In this document: positions 1 through 7,243 of the stretch, in pieces | Numbering within the stretch: position 1 is the first letter of the stretch | How the letters are laid out: every line of letters starts with the position of its first letter | Source of the DNA: UBA4661 sp002405405 | GTDB taxonomy: Bacteria; Bacteroidota; Ignavibacteria; Kapaibacteriales; UBA4661 | Reading direction: 5' to 3' | DNA length: 12,826 nt | Assembly (NCBI GenBank): GCA_036847245.1 | Contig: DAIUAL010000086.1 | Coordinates: 1-12,826, forward strand | Made by a program: the position numbers and the translations under genes | The notes under the pieces: model-generated | What the model saw: the letters and a program-made list of their open reading frames with translations, nothing else | Told to the model about the DNA's origin: nothing | Databases searched by the model: none

Positions 1-1634
1 CATTACATAAAGCGGAAAATCTTCGACAAGCTTTTCTTGCCATTTATTGGGGAATGTTTGCTTTCCATGGTGCATCAAATTGGTGGGTCAGTAGTTGGCA
101 GGCAGAAGCCGATCCGTATCTTATGGCATCGGGGATTATTTTATGGCTTATGCATCCTTTCTTTTTTTCTTTGCCACTCATCGCTCATGAATGGCTTCGG
201 AGGACATGTGGAACGGGGATTGCGTATGGGGTATTGCCTTTTGCATGGGTTGCTTTTGAGTGGGCGCATAGTTTAACAGATTTATCATATCCTTGGCAGG
301 CATTGGGCTATACGCAGGTCGGTTGGCTGCCTATGATCCAGATCGCTGACATCACCGGTGTTTGGGGTGTTTCTTTTGTGGTGATGGGCTGCAACGCGGT
401 AGTAGCAGTGTGGGTCGATTCTTATGTTACACTTTCATCGTGGAAAGAGATTCTTGGTCGAGATAATGTGTATCAACAAAAGGTACTCGGGATTACCGTG
501 GGCTTGCTTGCTTTCATGATGATTATTTTAGGATATGGTGGTCGGCGTTTAGGGCTCTTTGATGCAGGACAATGGTTTACGTATTCCAATAAGGCACGGA
601 TTGCGATCATTCAGCCGAATATTAATCCTTGGGGTAAATGGGAGGGAAATCCTTCCGAACAAGTCATGCTACAAAGGGCTTTAACAGATTCACTTATCAA
701 AGCGGATCAGAGAAGCCCCGATATTGTTCTATGGAGTGAAAATGCTATTCCTGTGTATGTCCTCAACCAGCGTTATCAAAGTATGCTTTCGGAGTTACAA
801 TCGTGGTGTGGAAACTATAATTTTATGCTTATTGCCGGTGCACCTACAGATACGCTGTATGCTGAGAATGATGCACATATTCCTCCTTCAGCACGTACTG
901 CACAGATAGCGAACGGAAGAGAGGTGCGTTATGACAGTTTTAATACGGCAATTGGTTTAGTACCTACCACACAAGCAAGAGTTAATTCCGTGCAAAAGCA
1001 TAAAAAAGCACGTTTAACGCCTTTTGCAGAGCGGTTACCATTTGCTGATGCTTTTACTTTTGCGATACAATGGATACAGTGGGGGGTTGGTATTTCCGGA
1101 TGGCAAAAAGGAACAACTGCGGAGCCAATGCAATTTTATATCAAGAATCTTTATGCTGACACGACGCAAATACAGCCGTACAGAGTATCGTATAACACGA
1201 CTCAAAAGGTTGGTACGATCATTTGCTTGGAGTCAATTTATCCTGACTTTGTCCGTGAGTTCACGAAGCAAGGTGCGAATCTGTTGTGTATTATGACGAA
1301 TGATGGTTGGTTCGACGGTACGCCGGGACCGTATCAACACTTTGCTATTGCGCAGATGCGGGCTGTCGAGAATCGGCGTACGATTGCACGATGTGCGAAT
1401 ACCGGGGTGTCAGGCTTTATTCTGCCTGATGGAAGTATACAGTCGGTCTTGCCAGTGCGGCAAAGAGGTGCAGTCCAGTATGATGTTCCGCTTTTTGATG
1501 GGCAAACTCTCTATGTGCAATATGGTGATTGGTTCCCTAAGTGTGCATTATTCTGGGCTTGTACGGTATTGTTACTGGCAGTTATTTATACAGTGCGTCA
1601 AGCTATGCGTAAGCACATAGCACATCATAAGTAA
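1..1634 (+). CDS. lnt: Apolipoprotein N-acyltransferase, 5'-truncated by window edge
   Basis: Lnt adds the third acyl chain to the N-terminal cysteine of lipoproteins, using phospholipid as donor, in the inner membrane. The frame is open from position 3, so the true start lies upstream; the first visible ATG (54-56) is probably internal. Numbering from that Met, the N-terminal half is hydrophobic with several membrane segments and the family-like stretch PWQALGY...QIADITGVWGVSF (about 80-107). A nitrilase-like domain follows from about 182 (ARIAIIQPNI). The catalytic triad is recognisable: E229 in WSENAIP, K318 just before ARLTPFAE, and C391 in IICLES. Further family motifs are TNDGWF (415-420) and QMRAVENRR (434-442). 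A last hydrophobic segment lies near 498-513. The visible part (543 codons) already exceeds the roughly 510 residues of E. coli Lnt. No terminator is seen before the next gene, 113 bp away. The family call is secure. Confidence 0.95.
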   Translation, partial: LHKAENLRQAFLAIYWGMFAFHGASNWWVSSWQAEADPYLMASGIILWLMHPFFFSLPLIAHEWLRRTCGTGIAYGVLPFAWVAFEWAHSLTDLSYPWQALGYTQVGWLPMIQIADITGVWGVSFVVMGCNAVVAVWVDSYVTLSSWKEILGRDNVYQQKVLGITVGLLAFMMIILGYGGRRLGLFDAGQWFTYSNKARIAIIQPNINPWGKWEGNPSEQVMLQRALTDSLIKADQRSPDIVLWSENAIPVYVLNQRYQSMLSELQSWCGNYNFMLIAGAPTDTLYAENDAHIPPSARTAQIANGREVRYDSFNTAIGLVPTTQARVNSVQKHKKARLTPFAERLPFADAFTFAIQWIQWGVGISGWQKGTTAEPMQFYIKNLYADTTQIQPYRVSYNTTQKVGTIICLESIYPDFVREFTKQGANLLCIMTNDGWFDGTPGPYQHFAIAQMRAVENRRTIARCANTGVSGFILPDGSIQSVLPVRQRGAVQYDVPLFDGQTLYVQYGDWFPKCALFWACTVLLLAVIYTVRQAMRKHIAHHK

Positions 1635-1747
1635 GCATTCATGTACTCAACGTTGATAAAAAGATCTATCCTCGTTTGTTAGTTCTACTCTGCTGATGAT
1701 AACACTACAATGTATATCTACTTTTCATCGTTATGGAATAATCTCGT

Positions 1748-3364
1748 ATGAGTCAATCCGTGCATGACATCACTCATCACCAGTGGGAGCAGTACGAACG
1801 TGTTGCCTATCCTTGTGGTGCATATCCGCAAGCGCATCCCGAGCGACTTGCAGCTATGGGAATTCTCTTTGGTATGAATCCTGCACCGATATCAACAGCA
1901 CGGATATTAGAACTCGGTTGTGGTGATGGCGCACATTGTATCCCAATTGCATATCACTTCCCCAAGAGCAAGGTAGTTGGTATAGATCTTTCACCGGCTC
2001 ATATTGAGCGTGGTCAAACATTTATTAACACACTCGCTCTTCATAACTGTACACTACATGTAGGTGATATCCTCGCATTAACACATCAGGAGTTAGGAGA
2101 ATTTGATTACATCATCGCACATGGTGTGTATTCATGGATACCGGAGAGTGTCCAAAAACAATTACTGACCTTGTGTCGGTCATGTTTGTCTCCACATGGA
2201 ATTGCATATATCAGCTATAACACTCAGCCGGGCGGGCATATACGCTCGATGGTTCGCGATATGATGCTTTCTGTTGTGAGGCAGTATCATGATCCTCAAG
2301 ATCGTGTTACTCATGCCCGCAATTTTCTCCGTTTCATGGCAACGTCAACAGAAAGAGAACAAACCGGTACACCTGAATATCGTGCCGTTTTGCAGGCAGA
2401 ATTACAACGGATTGATGCAATGCCCGACCATGTTCTTTTTCATGATGATCTTGATGATTATGCACAACCATGTTCTTTCACCGAATTTATGCAAAGGGTA
2501 CAAAAACATGGATTGCGCTATGTCGGAGAAGCTGACTTGGTGGAAATGCAAGAACATTTTTTTAGTGCCACAACGCAAGAACAACTAGTGAACTATGGTG
2601 GCGACGACATGATTCAGCGTGAACAACTCTTGGATTATATCAAGTATCGACGATTTCGCCAAACATTACTCTGCCGTGACGATGTGGATATTCAGCACAT
2701 TATTGATCCTTCTGTTCTCACCAAACTCTACTTCGCTGTATCAGCACGAGTAACACATGAATCGCAAGGTATTGTGTATACAAATATGAATGGTGTTGCA
2801 GTTGTTGCACACACGTCATTAGAACGTGCAATTCTCGATGTGCTCAGCGCACACTATCCGTTAGCGCTCTCGATAGAAAATATCTTCGAAAAAATTCGTC
2901 CGATACTTTTGGCTGAGCAAGGTCTGCGTGTTGAGCAGAGTACACGTGAAGATGTACGTGATGTTGTTGTACACTTATTGATGGCAGATATGGTAGAATA
3001 CCATGCTGTACAATTATCCGTTGCCGATCTCTCATTCCTCGAAGAGAATATCCATGAGTATCGTCCAAAAGCTAGTGTGTATGCACGTTTACAGGCACAG
3101 AGCCAGCCAGAAATCACTACTATTCGTCATAGTGATGTTGTACTCACCGACCCACTTGCCCGTTTGATCTTGTTATCAGCAACAGGCGAACATACTATCA
3201 GTGTTCTCGCTTTGATGATTGAGCGTTTACTCGAAACTACTCCTATGGTTCTGCCAAAAGAGTATGACCATCTTCCGTTGGCTATTGATAAACTGCTACA
3301 TGTGCTACGTAAACTTATTGTTCTTGGTTTACTGGAGCGCAACCGCGACTATAAAGGGGCATAG
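1748..3364 (+). CDS. Class I SAM methyltransferase with regulatory domain (PKMT-like)
   Basis: A 538-residue cytoplasmic protein with no signal peptide. The N-terminal third is a Rossmann methyltransferase: motif I is ELGCGDG (55-61), the acidic end of strand 2 is GIDLS (78-82), and GVYSWIP (126-132) and YISYNTQPGG (154-163) fit the motif IV-V region. Residues about 225-308 (HDDLDDYAQPCSF, EFMQRVQKHGLRYVGE) resemble the methyltransferase regulatory domain found in many bacterial proteins, including rickettsial outer-membrane-protein lysine methyltransferases. The C-terminal part (about 330-538) looks helical and winged-helix-like. The architecture and length fit those protein lysine methyltransferases, but similar proteins of unknown substrate are widespread, so the substrate is not assigned. 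The ATG at 1748 is the natural start and leads straight into the conserved YPCGAYPQAHPERLA region. There is no good Shine-Dalgarno. It stands alone between lnt and asnB, and no clear promoter is seen in the 113-bp gap before it. Confidence 0.85.
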   Translation: MSQSVHDITHHQWEQYERVAYPCGAYPQAHPERLAAMGILFGMNPAPISTARILELGCGDGAHCIPIAYHFPKSKVVGIDLSPAHIERGQTFINTLALHNCTLHVGDILALTHQELGEFDYIIAHGVYSWIPESVQKQLLTLCRSCLSPHGIAYISYNTQPGGHIRSMVRDMMLSVVRQYHDPQDRVTHARNFLRFMATSTEREQTGTPEYRAVLQAELQRIDAMPDHVLFHDDLDDYAQPCSFTEFMQRVQKHGLRYVGEADLVEMQEHFFSATTQEQLVNYGGDDMIQREQLLDYIKYRRFRQTLLCRDDVDIQHIIDPSVLTKLYFAVSARVTHESQGIVYTNMNGVAVVAHTSLERAILDVLSAHYPLALSIENIFEKIRPILLAEQGLRVEQSTREDVRDVVVHLLMADMVEYHAVQLSVADLSFLEENIHEYRPKASVYARLQAQSQPEITTIRHSDVVLTDPLARLILLSATGEHTISVLALMIERLLETTPMVLPKEYDHLPLAIDKLLHVLRKLIVLGLLERNRDYKGA

Positions 3365-3366
3365 AT

Positions 3367-3401
3367 GATAATGTATCATCATTATCGCGCCTTCAGGCGT
3401 G
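3367..3401. repeat. Two adjacent small hairpins after the methyltransferase gene
   Basis: GATAATG (3367-3373) pairs with CATTATC (3380-3386) around a 6-base loop. It is followed directly by a second hairpin, CGCGCC (3386-3391) with GGCGTG (3396-3401), which has one G-T pair and a TTCA tetraloop. They begin 3 bases after the stop codon and may stabilise the mRNA 3' end or aid termination. There is no T tract after either, so a classical rho-independent terminator is not supported. Confidence 0.4.
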
Positions 3402-3436
3402 TTAGTACCTTCACAAAAAATTATGACCCTTTCTTC

Positions 3437-3466
3437 TTTGCACCAGATAATGTGCTCGTAACTTTG
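3437..3466 (+). promoter_or_regulatory. Bacteroidota-type promoter for asnB
   Basis: TTTG (3437-3440) is followed after 18 bases by TAACTTTG (3459-3466), an exact match to the Bacteroidota -7 consensus TAnnTTTG. The published -33/-7 spacing is about 19-21, so it is slightly short. A start of transcription near 3473 would give a leader of about 30 bases before the asnB ATG. Seen by motif only. Confidence 0.6.
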
Positions 3467-3501
3467 AGCATTGTTTTGTTCTATGTTTTTTAAGTCATCT
3501 C

Positions 3502-5427
3502 ATGTGTGGTATAGCCGGTATTCTTGATTATTCGCGCCAGTCGCTCATTACATCCGAACTCTTACGTTCGATGAGTGATGTTATTCAACACCGTGGTCCT
3601 GACGACGAAGGACAATTCATCAGCGAAGATCGGCGTGTAGGGTTTGCATTTCGTCGTCTTGCGATTATTGATCTATCACCCAACGGACACCAACCCATGA
3701 CAACCTCTGATGGTCGTTATACGATTCAATTCAATGGTGAAATTTATAATCACCGAACAATTCGTGCTGAGTTAGAAAAGCGGGGGTACGTCTATCATTC
3801 GCAGACAGACACTGAAACTATTCTGTACGGCTATGTTGAATGGGGGGTAGAGATTCTCCAAAAAATGAATGGCATGTGGGGTCTGGCGATTTGGGATAAT
3901 GTCAAAAAAGAGTTGTTCATCGCACGTGACCGTATCGGCGTAAAACCACTTTATTTTACTCATCAGCAGAGTCGGTTTGTTTTTGCTTCTGAAATCAAAT
4001 CAATACTTGCTCTTCCTTTTGTCGAGCGCGCCGTTAATCTGCAAGAAATGGCAAATTATCTTGCCTTCTCAATGAGTGGATACAGCACAATGTTTGAAGG
4101 GATTCACAAACTGCGTGCAGGGCATTATGCCATAATTCAAGCTGACGGTACGATGAGCATGCACGAGTATTGGAATCCGCTGCATCGCACAATAAGCGAA
4201 GGAGCCGTCACGACAGCAACACCAAATGAACTTCACGCCGAGATTCTCCGACTTTTACGGCAAGCAGTTGCTGACCGCATGATGAGCGATGTTCCATTTG
4301 GTGTATTTCTGAGTGGAGGGATTGACTCGAGTTTGAATGTTGCTCTTATGTCGGAATTGATGAATCGTCCTGTGGAAACATTCTCTGTCGGATTTACTCG
4401 TGCAGAAAAGTATAATGAATTGGATTATGCACGATTTGTTGCGCGCCATTATAAGACGAATCATCACGAAGTCGAAATCGATTATCCTTCTGCTGAAGAA
4501 GTTTTTGAGCAGTTAGTATGGCATGAAGATGAACCGAATGCTGACCCCGTATGTGTTCCTCTGTGGCATGTTAGTAAGCTTGCACGCTCGACCGGAACAA
4601 TTGTTGTGCAGGTCGGCGAGGGGAGCGATGAGCAATTTGCCGGATATAATTTTATGCATCGCGACTTGAAGTTTTACCACTCGTATTGGCAGATGTATCG
4701 AACACTGCCTCATGCAGTACGTGCAAGTTTATATGCGATTGCCAAGCCCTTGTTTCGATCATTGCATCAGTATCATGCGTTGGAATATTTACGGCGCGGT
4801 TCGGGCAATGACGAATTATATTGGGGCGGTGTGCAAGACATCACTCCCGCACAACAAGAGATGTTTATGAGTAAGCAGTATCAATCGTTGAAAGAAGCAC
4901 CATCAGTATTGGGTAATCAATTTCATAGCGATGCACTGCGGCGTGTACCGACTCTTGATTATTTGCAACGCATGAGTTATGCAGAATTCATGCACCGTTT
5001 GCCTGAGTTGCTGTTGATGCGCGTAGATAAAATCGGTATGGCGCACAGTATCGAAGCACGAGTCCCATTCTTGGATTATCGTTTGGTAGAGTTTTCGATG
5101 ATGCTTTCAGAGAAATTAAAAATTCCACATATGGGTATAACCAAAACATTGCTCAAATCTTCTGCTGAATCAATTTTACCGCACAATATTATCTACCGCA
5201 AAAAACAAGGTTTTGCCGCACCCGTTGACGAATGGTTTCGCGATGCAGGAGCAGGATATCTACGCCATACACTTACATCATCAATGTTTTTAATGAAGTC
5301 AGGTGTCTTTGACGCTGAGGCTTTGCGTGCTTTTCTTCATGTACATCAGCATGGCCGGTATAAGTTTGGTCGCTCCTTATTCGCTCTAATGAGTTTAGCA
5401 TTATGGCACAAACGCTGGTTTGAGTAG
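3502..5427 (+). CDS. asnB: Asparagine synthase (glutamine-hydrolysing)
   Basis: AsnB makes asparagine, or amidates a related carboxylate, from aspartate, ATP and glutamine. The start is fixed by the mature N-terminus: MCGIAGI places the nucleophilic Cys2 right after the initiator Met. The class II glutaminase domain spans about 2-165, with RGPDDEG (31-37), RRLAIIDLS (51-59) and QFNGEIYN (76-83). The synthetase domain spans about 245-620, with the PP-loop SGGIDSS (271-277), HEDEPNADP (341-349), GEGSDEQFAGY (372-382), and a C-terminal KIGMAHSIEARVPFLD region. At 641 residues it belongs to the longer type of AsnB common in bacteria, some of which sit in surface-polysaccharide or exopolysaccharide loci where they amidate other substrates. 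The neighbour rmlA hints at such a link, but no glycosyltransferases are here, so plain asparagine synthesis is equally possible. There is no Shine-Dalgarno; a Bacteroidota-type promoter lies just upstream. Confidence 0.96.
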   Translation: MCGIAGILDYSRQSLITSELLRSMSDVIQHRGPDDEGQFISEDRRVGFAFRRLAIIDLSPNGHQPMTTSDGRYTIQFNGEIYNHRTIRAELEKRGYVYHSQTDTETILYGYVEWGVEILQKMNGMWGLAIWDNVKKELFIARDRIGVKPLYFTHQQSRFVFASEIKSILALPFVERAVNLQEMANYLAFSMSGYSTMFEGIHKLRAGHYAIIQADGTMSMHEYWNPLHRTISEGAVTTATPNELHAEILRLLRQAVADRMMSDVPFGVFLSGGIDSSLNVALMSELMNRPVETFSVGFTRAEKYNELDYARFVARHYKTNHHEVEIDYPSAEEVFEQLVWHEDEPNADPVCVPLWHVSKLARSTGTIVVQVGEGSDEQFAGYNFMHRDLKFYHSYWQMYRTLPHAVRASLYAIAKPLFRSLHQYHALEYLRRGSGNDELYWGGVQDITPAQQEMFMSKQYQSLKEAPSVLGNQFHSDALRRVPTLDYLQRMSYAEFMHRLPELLLMRVDKIGMAHSIEARVPFLDYRLVEFSMMLSEKLKIPHMGITKTLLKSSAESILPHNIIYRKKQGFAAPVDEWFRDAGAGYLRHTLTSSMFLMKSGVFDAEALRAFLHVHQHGRYKFGRSLFALMSLALWHKRWFE

Positions 5428-5472
5428 AAAATAGTAGATGCAAGCACCAAAAAATTCAAAGAAGATGTCGTA

Positions 5473-5510
5473 AAAAATAATTTGTGTGTTGCAACACATT
5501 CTTTATTTTT
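5473..5510. terminator. Extended dyad: possible asnB terminator or operator
   Basis: A 38-base symmetric inverted repeat centred at 5491.5. AAAAATAA (5473-5480) can pair with TTATTTTT (5503-5510), and the core TGTGTTGCAACACA (5485-5498) is a perfect 14-bp palindrome; a 4x4 mismatch separates them. The A-tract, hairpin and T-tract layout, 45 bases after the asnB stop, fits a bidirectional rho-independent terminator, though the core stem is weak (five pairs around TGCA). The same sequence overlaps a plausible promoter for the YceI gene, with the palindrome filling its spacer, so it may instead be an operator. The two roles are not exclusive. Confidence 0.5.
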
Positions 5511-5511
5511 G
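5481..5511 (+). promoter_or_regulatory. Bacteroidota-type promoter for the YceI gene
   Basis: TTTG (5481-5484), 19 bases, then TATTTTTG (5504-5511): both boxes match the Bacteroidota -33/-7 pattern (TTTG, TAnnTTTG) and the spacing fits. Transcription would begin near 5518, leaving a leader of about 65 bases. Caution: the -7 match lies in a T-rich tract that also fits a terminator tail. The 14-bp palindrome occupies positions 1-14 of the spacer. Confidence 0.5.
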
Positions 5512-5533
5512 AACATATCATGTAGCCGTAACC

Positions 5534-5549
5534 ATGTGTTCTCACACAT
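5534..5549. promoter_or_regulatory. Second dyad in YceI leader (possible operator)
   Basis: ATGTGT (5534-5539), loop TCTC, ACACAT (5544-5549). Its core TGTGTTCTCACACA resembles the upstream palindrome TGTGTTGCAACACA, and the two centres are exactly 50 bp apart. It may be a second binding site for the same regulator, or an mRNA hairpin ahead of the ribosome binding site. The TGTG...CACA arms are loosely CRP/FNR-like, but no regulator can be assigned. Confidence 0.35.
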
Positions 5550-5572
5550 ATTATTCCTTTCCATCATTTTAT

Positions 5573-5577
5573 AGAGG
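5573..5577 (+). promoter_or_regulatory. Shine-Dalgarno AGAGG of the YceI gene
   Basis: AGAGG lies 6 bases before the ATG at 5584. It is the only convincing Shine-Dalgarno in the window, and it confirms this start. It suggests stronger or differently controlled translation than for the neighbours. Confidence 0.65.
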
Positions 5578-5583
5578 TTTGCC

Positions 5584-6180
5584 ATGAAAAAAGTATTTGC
5601 TGTTTTTGCACTGCTTGTTGTTAGTGCAGGTTCAATGTTTGCGCAAGGCGCGTGGAATTTTGATCGCGCACATTCGGGTTTACGCTTTGCGGTTTCCCAT
5701 ATGGTAGTAAGTGAGCAGAAAGGTCGTTTTGATGATTTCAAAGTTGATTTGAAATCTGATAAAGAAGACTTCTCTGATGCACAAGTTGAAGTAACCATCA
5801 ACATGAATACGATTAATACAGAAGATGCTAATCGTGATGGTCATTTAAAAGGCGATGATTTCTTCAGCGTTGCAAAGTTTCCGACAGCTGTTTTCAAATC
5901 AACACAAATGCAGAAAGTCAGTGCTAATCAGTATAAATTGATTGGAAACTTGACGATGAAAGGTGTTACAAAACCTGTTACTCTTGATTTGAAATACAAT
6001 GGTACATTGAAAGGTCAAGGTAAAGATAAGAACATGGCTATTGCAGGTTTTAAAATGAGTGGTACAATCAATCGTAAAGATTGGGGTATTACTTATGGTC
6101 GTGTGTTAGATACCGGCGGTCTTGCAATTGGCGAAGAAGTAACATTAGAAGCAACAGTTGAAGTTAATCGTAAAATGTAA
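5584..6180 (+). CDS. YceI family protein, exported
   Basis: A 198-residue protein with a clear Sec signal peptide: MKK, a hydrophobic stretch (about 4-17), and a likely cleavage after A20 (SMFA/QGAWNF). The mature part is the lipocalin-like YceI beta-barrel: WNFDRAHSGLRFAVSHM (24-40), VTINMNTINTEDANRDGHL (70-88), FFSVAKFPTAVFKS, NLTMKGVTKPV, and the terminal block FKMSGTINRKDWGI. Members of this family are periplasmic and bind long isoprenoid or lipid-like ligands; their physiological role is mostly unknown, with links to stress and alkaline pH in some species. The length is typical. It has its own promoter candidate, a good Shine-Dalgarno and a strong terminator downstream, so it is probably a monocistronic and separately regulated gene. 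The family call is firm; the ligand is unknown. Confidence 0.93.
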   Translation: MKKVFAVFALLVVSAGSMFAQGAWNFDRAHSGLRFAVSHMVVSEQKGRFDDFKVDLKSDKEDFSDAQVEVTINMNTINTEDANRDGHLKGDDFFSVAKFPTAVFKSTQMQKVSANQYKLIGNLTMKGVTKPVTLDLKYNGTLKGQGKDKNMAIAGFKMSGTINRKDWGITYGRVLDTGGLAIGEEVTLEATVEVNRKM

Positions 6181-6208
6181 GTTTAAGCTCTATTTACTGC
6201 AAGCATAC

Positions 6209-6246
6209 AGCCACGCAAGAAGTATCAATCCTTGCGTGGCTTTTTT
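6209..6246 (+). terminator. Rho-independent terminator after the YceI gene
   Basis: GCCACGCAAG (6210-6219) pairs perfectly with CTTGCGTGGC (6231-6240) around an 11-base loop; A6209-T6241 adds one more pair. A run of six T (6241-6246) follows. It starts about 28 bases after the stop codon and separates the YceI gene from rmlA. Confidence 0.93.
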
Positions 6247-6257
6247 GTTGGCAAGAG

Positions 6258-6289
6258 TTCGTACACTGCCTACGATTCTTGTATCTTTG
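6258..6289 (+). promoter_or_regulatory. Candidate promoter for the rmlA group
   Basis: TATCTTTG (6282-6289) matches the Bacteroidota -7 element TAnnTTTG exactly. A 3-of-4 match to the -33 box, TTCG (6258-6261), lies 20 bases upstream. It is just past the terminator and would start transcription near 6296, giving a leader of about 54 bases. It probably serves rmlA and the two closely spaced genes after it. Confidence 0.5.
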
Positions 6290-6349
6290 TTATCATTGTT
6301 GCCTTCTGTAGTGTTTTGTCTCAACAGTATTTGTGTTATTAGGTTTTGT

Positions 6350-7216
6350 ATGACCAAAGGAATTATTCTTGCCGGTGGCAGTGGTACGCGGCTCTATCCG
6401 CTGACATCACTCTTCAGCAAGCAACTACAGCCAATTTATGATAAGCCGATGATTTATTATCCGCTTTCGACACTTATGTTGGCAGGAATTCGTGATATTC
6501 TCATTATTTCCACACCGGTGGATACGCCAAATTTTCAGCGACTACTCGGCGATGGCAAACGCTTGGGAATTTCTATCAGCTATGCTGTACAAGCAGAACC
6601 CAAAGGTATTGCCCAAGCATTTTTGTATGGAGAAGATTTCATCGGGCAAGATTCGGTATGTTTGATTTTAGGCGATAATCTTTTCTATGGAAAACTTGAT
6701 ATGCTTCGCAGAGCATTGCAAAGCAATCAGGGTGGAACAATTTTTGGATATCAAGTGAATGATCCCGAACGCTATGGTGTAGTAGAGTTTTCTACTGATA
6801 AGAAAGTAATGAGCATCGAAGAAAAACCAACGAATCCTAAATCGCATTATGCTGTACCGGGCTTGTATGTCTATGCTAATGATGTCATCGAGATTGCTAA
6901 AAATTTACAACCAAGTTCGCGTGGTGAGTTAGAGATTACCGATGTCAATAAAACATATTTGATGCAGAATCGTTTGCATGTAGAGATCATGGGGCGTGGT
7001 ATTGCATGGCTTGATACCGGTACACCGAAAAGTTTGCTTGAGGCGAGCATGTTTATTCAAACAATCGAAGAGCGGCAGGGGTATAAGATTGCTTGCTTGG
7101 AAGAAATTGCACTGGCACAACGCTTTATCAATAAAGAAGAATATGCCGTCATGGTCGATCAATTACCCAAAAGTCCGTACAAAGAATATTGCCTGCGCAT
7201 TGCGCAAGAGTATTAA
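6350..7216 (+). CDS. rmlA: Glucose-1-phosphate thymidylyltransferase
   Basis: RmlA (RfbA) joins dTTP and glucose-1-phosphate to dTDP-glucose, the first step to dTDP-rhamnose and other deoxysugars of surface polysaccharides. The 288-residue product matches the family length (about 290). Motifs in order: the nucleotide-binding loop GGSGTRLYPLT (9-19) with SKQLQPIYDKPMIYYPLS (23-40), ILGDNLFYG (106-114) with metal-binding D109, FGYQVNDPERYGVVEF (132-147), IEEKP (156-160), PSSRGELEITDVN (188-200), and RGIAWLDTGT (216-225) with D222. The start at 6350 puts the loop at the usual distance from the N-terminus. An upstream in-frame ATG at 6158 would overlap the YceI gene and read through its terminator, so it is rejected. 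A weak AGG lies 6 bases before the ATG. The rmlB, rmlC and rmlD genes are not in the window. Confidence 0.96.
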   Translation: MTKGIILAGGSGTRLYPLTSLFSKQLQPIYDKPMIYYPLSTLMLAGIRDILIISTPVDTPNFQRLLGDGKRLGISISYAVQAEPKGIAQAFLYGEDFIGQDSVCLILGDNLFYGKLDMLRRALQSNQGGTIFGYQVNDPERYGVVEFSTDKKVMSIEEKPTNPKSHYAVPGLYVYANDVIEIAKNLQPSSRGELEITDVNKTYLMQNRLHVEIMGRGIAWLDTGTPKSLLEASMFIQTIEERQGYKIACLEEIALAQRFINKEEYAVMVDQLPKSPYKEYCLRIAQEY

Positions 7217-7243
7217 CCAAAAGCATTTAACAAGAACATTTTT

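Noticed and set aside
5346..5804. Minus-strand open frame of 152 codons across the asnB-YceI gap
   Set aside because: It lies antisense to the ends of two secure genes and crosses their regulatory region; the translation shows no domain or family-like motif.
6158..6349. N-terminal extension of rmlA from an upstream in-frame ATG
   Set aside because: It would overlap the end of the YceI gene, include a strong terminator, and add 64 residues before the nucleotide-binding loop, which normally sits near the N-terminus. The ATG at 6350 gives the usual family length.
3502..7216. A surface-polysaccharide biosynthesis cluster formed by asnB and rmlA
   Set aside because: No glycosyltransferase, flippase, polymerase or other rml gene is present, and a YceI gene with its own terminator sits between them.
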